From Chryseobacterium aurantiacum (GTDB lineage Bacteria > Bacteroidota > Bacteroidia > Flavobacteriales > Weeksellaceae), in the NCBI RefSeq assembly GCF_003020585.1, contig NZ_PXUE01000002.1, positions 1 to 64,000 of the forward strand: DNA of 64,000 nt, written 5' to 3'. A program made the position numbers and the translations under genes. Below the pieces are notes generated by a model. The model was not told where the DNA came from and searched no databases. It was given only the letters and a program-made list of their open reading frames with translations. Shown here in pieces: positions 59,383-64,000 of the stretch (position 1 is its first letter; every line of letters starts with the position of its first letter).

Positions 59383-60327
59383 TTACTGACTTACTTTATT
59401 AAGCAAATCAATATCTCCCTCATCTAAAGTAAGCTTTGGAGCGTTGAATAACGTTTCAAGCTGTGATGAACTTGTAGCACTTACAATTGGAGCTGTAATC
59501 AATGGATTTGATAACAACCAGGCCAAAGCAACAGTTCCCTGATTGCTATGATATTTTTCACTTATCTGATCCAATGCTTTTAAAACTTCCAGACCTTTTG
59601 GGTTTAAATATTTTCTTACTCCCTCTCCTCTAGCACTTTTTGCAAGATCAGCTTCATTACGGTATTTTCCGGTTAAAAATCCTGCTGCCAGAGACCAATA
59701 TGGGAAGACACTCAGGTCAAACTGCTCTACTAACGGAGCATAGTTTTTTTCAAAACCTTCTCTTTCCAATAAGTTATAATGAGGCTGTAAAGCAACATAT
59801 TTAGGCAGATTATTCTTTTCAGAAGCTTCAAATGATGCCTTCAAACGTTCCGGAGAAAGGTTGGATGCTGCAATATAACGTACTTTCCCAGCTTTGATAA
59901 TTTCATCGTATGCTGAAAGAGTTTCTTGTACCGGAGTAACGTTATCATCAAAATGAGTATAATAAAGATCAATATGATCAGTCTGAAGCCTTTGCAGGGA
60001 CTCATCTACTGATTTTAGGATATGTTTTTTACTGATATCGAAGCCATGCTCCTTTGTTTCAGAACCTACCTTGGTTGCCAAAACAATATCCTTACGGTTG
60101 TTACGGCTTTTCATCCATTTTCCGATAATTTCCTCAGATTGTCCGCCTCTTCCGTTGACCCACCATGAGTAAGTGTCTGCAGTATCTATAAAATTGAATC
60201 CGGCTTCTGTAAACTGATCCAGTATATCAAACGATTGTTTTTCGTCTAGGGTCCATCCAAAAACATTCCCTCCAAAATTAATTGGGGTAATTTCCAAATC
60301 GGTATTTTTGATTTTTCTTTTTTCCAT
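59383..60327 (-). CDS. Aldo/keto reductase
   Basis: A 314-aa AKR of the YajO/AKR11-12-like branch. The catalytic residues are visible: D and Y in FIDTADTYSWW, the Lys in VLATKVGSE and the His in DLYYTHFDD. The NADPH-binding end is TAPIVSATSSSQLETLF. The barrel is complete. Substrate unknown. Transcribed alone with a 225-bp gap to the 602-aa gene upstream. Confidence 0.94.
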   Translation of the reverse strand: MEKRKIKNTDLEITPINFGGNVFGWTLDEKQSFDILDQFTEAGFNFIDTADTYSWWVNGRGGQSEEIIGKWMKSRNNRKDIVLATKVGSETKEHGFDISKKHILKSVDESLQRLQTDHIDLYYTHFDDNVTPVQETLSAYDEIIKAGKVRYIAASNLSPERLKASFEASEKNNLPKYVALQPHYNLLEREGFEKNYAPLVEQFDLSVFPYWSLAAGFLTGKYRNEADLAKSARGEGVRKYLNPKGLEVLKALDQISEKYHSNQGTVALAWLLSNPLITAPIVSATSSSQLETLFNAPKLTLDEGDIDLLNKVSQ

Positions 60328-60482
60328 AAAAATAATTTTACTAACTGACCTCTAAGGTAAGGAATATTAAGGCGGATATAGATTTAAAATAACCATATGG
60401 GCTATAGTTATTATAAATGAAAAAGCCCATGCTTACTCATTTATTTTTTAACAGGAATATTTTTTAAGACTGTATTATAAAC

Positions 60483-60516
60483 AAAAAACAGCCTTTAGAT
60501 AAAGACTGTTTTTTTA
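60483..60516 (-). terminator. Terminator of the 602-aa protein gene
   Basis: ACAGcCTTT-agat-AAAGaCTGT stem followed on the minus strand by a T-run, 37 bp past the stop codon at 60553. Confidence 0.75.
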
Positions 60517-60552
60517 TTTTCTGAATATAAAATTATCAAATAAATGTAACTC

Positions 60553-62361
60553 TTATTTTTCAACCTGAGGTATTTCAATGGCTGTAAGCATGAGTTTATA
60601 TTCTTGAAGCTGATCATCAATGATTTGTGACTTTTGTCTAAAGAATGGTGATGCCTTAAAAAGATTGTGATAATACTCTATCCCCTCAAGCAGGTTTTTT
60701 TTGAAAGCATTCCATTTTTTGGATTGAGAATGGGTAATCTGTATGGAGGTGTCTGTAATTTCTTTTTTCAGATAATCAACATACATCTTCAACTCATTAA
60801 TGAACATATTGGGACGCTGAATATCCGAAAGAATATTGGTGTTACCATAAATATGTTTTACCATTTCTGAAAGTGAAACCTCTTTATCAAAAAATGCGAT
60901 ATTCGGTCCCGGGCAGATGACAACGCCCTGTTTTTCACCTTTAATTTCGAGTCCTTGTTCCATGTATGCTGCATTGACAAGTCCTACACACAGACAAGCC
61001 TTATCTGTGATTTCAGATTTTCTTTTATCAAATTCTTTATCAGATAACAATTCCTTTTGCTTATAAAGTTCTTCCAATTTGATATCCTGATATTTTTTGG
61101 AAGCAGTACATGTTCCTTCCTCCGAAAATTCTTTTGATAATGCCAAGAGCTTCTTTGGACATGAACTTCCGTATTTTCCTTTGGCTTCTTTCTGATGTTT
61201 TAATATCTCGTTAGAAGTTCCTTTTACGGTATTGAAGGGTACGCCCAACGGTGAAATCTGGCTTAGATAAAGGTCCTGTTCTTTAGATTTTAAAAGTAAA
61301 CTTCTGGTTTCTGTGTCTACAGAAGTTGCTTCAGGAACCAATAAAAAAGGGGATCCCCATCCTACACTGTCTACATCATAGGTAGCCAGTAAAAAATCAT
61401 GCTCCTCAGAGGTTCCAACGCCACCCTGTACGGTAATTTTCATCTCTAAAGGTTTAGAGACAAGGTGCTTGCCTTTTTGTTCCAAGGCGTTGGTCATTAA
61501 TGCGTGGGCAGATTGTATCAGTTCATTTTTTTTCTGCTTGAATTCTTCCATGATAGGCCCCAAAAGCATACCTTCTGTAGCGAATGCATGACCGCCACAA
61601 TTTAATCCGGATTCTATTCTGTATTCAGAAACCCAAAGTCCCTTTTTTGCCAGAAAATTCCCCTGAATCATTGCAGAACGGAAATCACTTACTTTAAGAA
61701 TAATTTTCTTTTTCAGTATGCCATTTTCGTTAGGGAAAAAATCATCGAATTCTTCCATATAGCTATACAAACGAGGATTCATTCCGGCAGAAAGAACCAT
61801 GGAGGAAGATAATTTACTATTCGCAAAACCACGCAATGATGCATGGGCATCATTATACATTACAGGAAGCTGTTCATTTTTTTTATAATTGTCCTTATCA
61901 ACTTTTGTCATGATATTGACATCAATACTTCCGGGTATTAAATTGGCCTCTACGAAATTTTTAATGCTTTCGCTCCAATTATCTTTTTGACTGATAAGAT
62001 TTTGTAGGCTGTTTTTCAGATCTGAAGTATTGGGAAGCATGGTCATAAAGTCTTTTAATGCTTCTTTATTTTTACTGATTTCCTGTTTGAAAGATTCGAA
62101 CTTTTCATTCACGATATCATCTACCATGTCCAGATACGCAGTAACCCTTTTGGCTCTGTAATCCTCTGTTTTTGTTGATATTCCCAGATAATCCAGATTA
62201 AACTTCTTGTTATAGAAGTTTTTCATTTTTTCCAGGATTTCATCATCAATAATAGAAATCACAGAAGAAATTCCATATTGTGCAACACGGATTGGGCTGT
62301 CTATGGTATAAGCCAATCCCATTACCGGAATATGGAAATTGTGTAACGGTTTAGTTGTCAT
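60553..62361 (-). CDS. Uncharacterised 602-aa protein, nitronate monooxygenase/FMN TIM-barrel-like
   Basis: Not recognised as a named family. The N-terminus HIPVMGLAYTIDSPIRVAQYG looks like the start of a TIM barrel of the NPD/glutamate-synthase type. GLNCGGHAFATEG (252-264) recalls the GGHxG segment of nitronate monooxygenases. VQGGVGTSEEH (311-321) has the GGVGT phosphate-binding strand, followed by SVGWGSPFLLVPEATSVD. A Cys-bearing insertion (C401, C418, C456, C458) and C483 could bind a metal or Fe-S cluster. There is no signal peptide, so it should be cytoplasmic. It stands alone. FMN binding is inference. Confidence 0.85.
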   Translation of the reverse strand: MTTKPLHNFHIPVMGLAYTIDSPIRVAQYGISSVISIIDDEILEKMKNFYNKKFNLDYLGISTKTEDYRAKRVTAYLDMVDDIVNEKFESFKQEISKNKEALKDFMTMLPNTSDLKNSLQNLISQKDNWSESIKNFVEANLIPGSIDVNIMTKVDKDNYKKNEQLPVMYNDAHASLRGFANSKLSSSMVLSAGMNPRLYSYMEEFDDFFPNENGILKKKIILKVSDFRSAMIQGNFLAKKGLWVSEYRIESGLNCGGHAFATEGMLLGPIMEEFKQKKNELIQSAHALMTNALEQKGKHLVSKPLEMKITVQGGVGTSEEHDFLLATYDVDSVGWGSPFLLVPEATSVDTETRSLLLKSKEQDLYLSQISPLGVPFNTVKGTSNEILKHQKEAKGKYGSSCPKKLLALSKEFSEEGTCTASKKYQDIKLEELYKQKELLSDKEFDKRKSEITDKACLCVGLVNAAYMEQGLEIKGEKQGVVICPGPNIAFFDKEVSLSEMVKHIYGNTNILSDIQRPNMFINELKMYVDYLKKEITDTSIQITHSQSKKWNAFKKNLLEGIEYYHNLFKASPFFRQKSQIIDDQLQEYKLMLTAIEIPQVEK

Positions 62362-62672
62362 TATGTTTCAATAAAATTTTATTATTTAATGCAACTAAAA
62401 ATTCCTAAAAACTATTCACCGCTAAAAATATCATTTTTTAATAAATTATGCATTAAATAATACTTGTAATTTTGAAAATATGCTAAAAATCACTTTCTTC
62501 TTGAAAATGAAAATGGGTAAAAACGGTTTTAATAGATTCTATTGAAAACTTATGAGGGCAAGTTTTTTTTAATGATAGAGTTGAGTAAATAGCTATCAGA
62601 CCTCATAAAAAAGGTTTTATTTACCTGCTACAGTAAACAAAACCTTTGTTTTTAAAATAGATGCCAGAAGGG
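62362..62672. other. Intergenic region with terminator only
   Basis: 311 bp between the efflux operon end and the 602-aa gene start. It holds the terminator at 62610-62647 and a single half-site TAATGCAAC (62387-62395) resembling one arm of the Zur-like motif. Nothing else recognised. Confidence 0.5.
62610..62647 (-). terminator. Terminator of the RND efflux operon
   Basis: GGTTTTATTTAC / GTAAACAAAACC stem (one mismatch) with a T-run on the minus-strand side, 26 bp past the adaptor's stop codon. Confidence 0.8.
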
Positions 62673-63824
62673 TTACTCTGCTTTGTTCTTTAACATCATA
62701 AGCAAACTGTAAGCTCCTTTCTGTACAATTTTTTTATCCTTTAAAAAATCTGCCTTTACAATTTCTGTAAACTGATCATCTGAAATTCCGGTAACCACAG
62801 GAATCATTTTATACTTTGATTTTCCCAGATCTTCAAAAACATAGTTTTTATTTTCAAAAGAAACGACAGCTTCATTGGGAAGTCCTTGGGTGTATCGGCT
62901 GCTGATGTTCACTTCGGCATTGATGTACATTCCTTTTACGAATTCAGGATTGAGAGAAGATAGTTTAGCAACAGCCATTGCCGAACCTCCGTTTTCAATG
63001 CTGGGCACTACGCTTACAATTTTTGCGTTGGATTTCAGGTCAGGTTTTTGATTATTGTAGACTAAAATCTCCTGCCCAACTTTTATATCATTCACATCAT
63101 TCTCAAAAATCTTTAATTCTAAAAGCAATCCGGCAGGATTAATCAACTCAAATAAGGTATCCGCAGGGTTGATGTATTGTCCGTTATTCACTAAAATCTG
63201 ACTAACGAAGCCACTGAATGGAGCATAGATATTGATTTTACTTCTGATATTTCCAGTGTTTAACCCTTTGGCATTAATTCCTATAATTCTAAGCTTTTCT
63301 TCCAGACCTTTTAATGTGGCATTTAGTGTAGAATAGTCTGCCTGGGCAGTTTGCATCGTTTTATCACTGCTTGCTTTGCTTGTGTTAAGGTCTTTTTGAC
63401 GGTTGAAATTCAGTCTTGCGGCTTCAAGTTGTGCCTTGGTTACCAGATAATCCTGCTGAAGCTGTATAAACTGTGGATCTTCTACAACGGCCAATACCTG
63501 TCCTTTGCTGAAGTGGCTTCCATTGATTACATTGATGGATTTGATATGCCCGCCCATAATGCTTGAAACCGAGCTAATGTGGGATGGGGCAATCTCAGCT
63601 TTCCCGTTCAGGCGTACCAGCTTTTCCATGTTTCTGTTTTGGATATTAGTGGTGGTTAAGCCTACAGACTGAATTTGCTTTTCTGTAAGATGAACTGTAT
63701 TTTCAGCTCCTTTGGCAAATTTTGTGTTCTCGTAAACAGTTTTTTCCTCTTCTTTTTTTCCTGAGCATGAAGATAAGATAAGTGCTAAGGAAAGGCTGTA
63801 TATTGATATTTTTTTGAATTGCAT
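62673..63824 (-). CDS. RND efflux periplasmic adaptor (CusB/CzcB-like lipoprotein)
   Basis: A 383-aa membrane-fusion protein. A lipoprotein signal ends at C20 (SLALILSSCSGKK). The biotinyl-lipoyl-like halves are MGGHIKSINVINGSHFSKGQVLAVVEDPQ and INIYAPFSGFVSQILVNNGQYINPADTLFELIN, with a helical hairpin between (LQQDYLVTKAQLEAARLNFNRQKDL). It joins an inner-membrane RND pump to an outer-membrane factor. It follows, by 8 bp, the gene truncated at the window edge. A metal pump is likely but unproven; it lacks a His-rich tail. Confidence 0.92.
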   Translation of the reverse strand: MQFKKISIYSLSLALILSSCSGKKEEEKTVYENTKFAKGAENTVHLTEKQIQSVGLTTTNIQNRNMEKLVRLNGKAEIAPSHISSVSSIMGGHIKSINVINGSHFSKGQVLAVVEDPQFIQLQQDYLVTKAQLEAARLNFNRQKDLNTSKASSDKTMQTAQADYSTLNATLKGLEEKLRIIGINAKGLNTGNIRSKINIYAPFSGFVSQILVNNGQYINPADTLFELINPAGLLLELKIFENDVNDIKVGQEILVYNNQKPDLKSNAKIVSVVPSIENGGSAMAVAKLSSLNPEFVKGMYINAEVNISSRYTQGLPNEAVVSFENKNYVFEDLGKSKYKMIPVVTGISDDQFTEIVKADFLKDKKIVQKGAYSLLMMLKNKAE

Positions 63825-63832
63825 GATGCTGT

Positions 63833-64000
63833 TTATTTTGAAATTAAGAAATTAAGTTCCGCTCCGATCTGATTAAGCTTTTCAAGGCTGTCGATGTAAT
63901 CCGCCTTGGTTTTTACGGCCTGATTCACCAATATTACCCAGTTCAGATAATCAATTTCTCCTACATCCATTTGTTTCTGTGCCGTTTTCAGAATAGTTTC
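63833..64000 (-). CDS. C-terminus of TolC-like efflux component (partial)
   Basis: The last 55 residues of a gene entering from the right edge, read as ETILKTAQKQMDVGEIDYLN and onward to AELNFLISK and stop. The helix with MDVGEIDYLNWVILVNQAVKTKADYIDSLEKLNQIGAELN is the final coiled segment of TolC/CusC outer-membrane factors. In Bacteroidota this domain is often fused to the C-terminus of a CusA/CzcA RND pump, so it could be either a separate gene or a fused pump. The adaptor begins 8 bp later. Confidence 0.75.
   Translation of the reverse strand, partial: ETILKTAQKQMDVGEIDYLNWVILVNQAVKTKADYIDSLEKLNQIGAELNFLISK

Noticed and set aside
62387..62395. TAATGCAAC upstream of the 602-aa gene as a fifth Zur-like site
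   Set aside because: Only one arm is present; the matching right arm is absent, so chance or a half-site is more likely.

Overview
The window is chromosomal DNA from a flavobacterium, most likely Chryseobacterium or a close relative in the Weeksellaceae (Bacteroidota). The DNA is AT-rich. Recognisable promoters fit the Bacteroidota pattern TTG-N19-TAnnTTTG (for example upstream of the regulator at 16918). Other typical signs are several TonB-dependent receptors, a flavobacterial GG-leader bacteriocin-like peptide, OMP_b-brl-type receptors and an assimilatory sulfate operon of Bacteroidota layout. I see no tRNA, rRNA, CRISPR array, insertion sequence or prophage. The species cannot be named from this sequence alone.

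Layout. 1-243: tandem 99-bp repeat. 0.3-4.5 kb: YdcF-like envelope protein, VOC protein, a pair of small acidic orphan proteins and a secreted GH5 glycosidase. 4.5-7 kb: ZnuD-like TonB receptor. 7-11.5 kb: a stress-type module (two ferritin-like proteins, fasciclin protein, MsrB) divergent from an ECF sigma/anti-sigma pair. 11.6-12.7 kb: AbiC-like putative phage-defence protein. 12.8-16.1 kb: metE with a B12 riboswitch, divergent from an Lrp/AsnC regulator. 16.2-17.7 kb: glycine-zipper bacteriocin-like peptide and an S24-type regulator. 17.8-21.3 kb: zinc locus (alkaline phosphatase, COG0523 GTPase, MerC-like protein, Fur/Zur repressor). 21.4-25.5 kb: assorted hydrolases and small proteins. 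25.6-39.9 kb: a complete assimilatory sulfate/cysteine/siroheme cluster headed by an Rrf2 regulator and ending with a TonB receptor and a CysG-TauE fusion. 40-44 kb: GNAT, aminopeptidase P, two DNA glycosylases and an SMR exporter. 44.3-50.6 kb: LytTR two-component pair, DoxX, rhodanese/TlpA pair, FAD dehydrogenase and SDR. 50.7-57.2 kb: OmpR-type two-component system with a TSUP transporter, a TonB-type outer-membrane protein and a PAP2 phosphatase. 57.5-64 kb: ClC channel/transporter, aldo-keto reductase, an uncharacterised 602-aa putative TIM-barrel protein and a truncated RND efflux operon.

Most notable signal. Four copies of a 21-bp imperfect palindrome (core GYAAC-N3-GTTGC) occur at 6960, 19258, 20859 and 20899. 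They lie only in front of the ZnuD-like receptor, the alkaline phosphatase, the merC-like/COG0523 operon and the Fur-family gene. They overlap the predicted -33 or -7 promoter elements of the receptor and merC-like genes. This strongly suggests a Zur zinc-starvation regulon that includes a zinc-dependent alkaline phosphatase.

Other points of interest are the siroheme-dehydrogenase/TauE fusion and dedicated TonB receptor in the sulfur operon, the Rrf2 regulator with an IscR-like cysteine cluster and its palindrome, paired Lrp operators exactly 40 bp apart, the glycine-zipper peptide with four cysteines, the small NlpC-like protein and the 602-aa protein.
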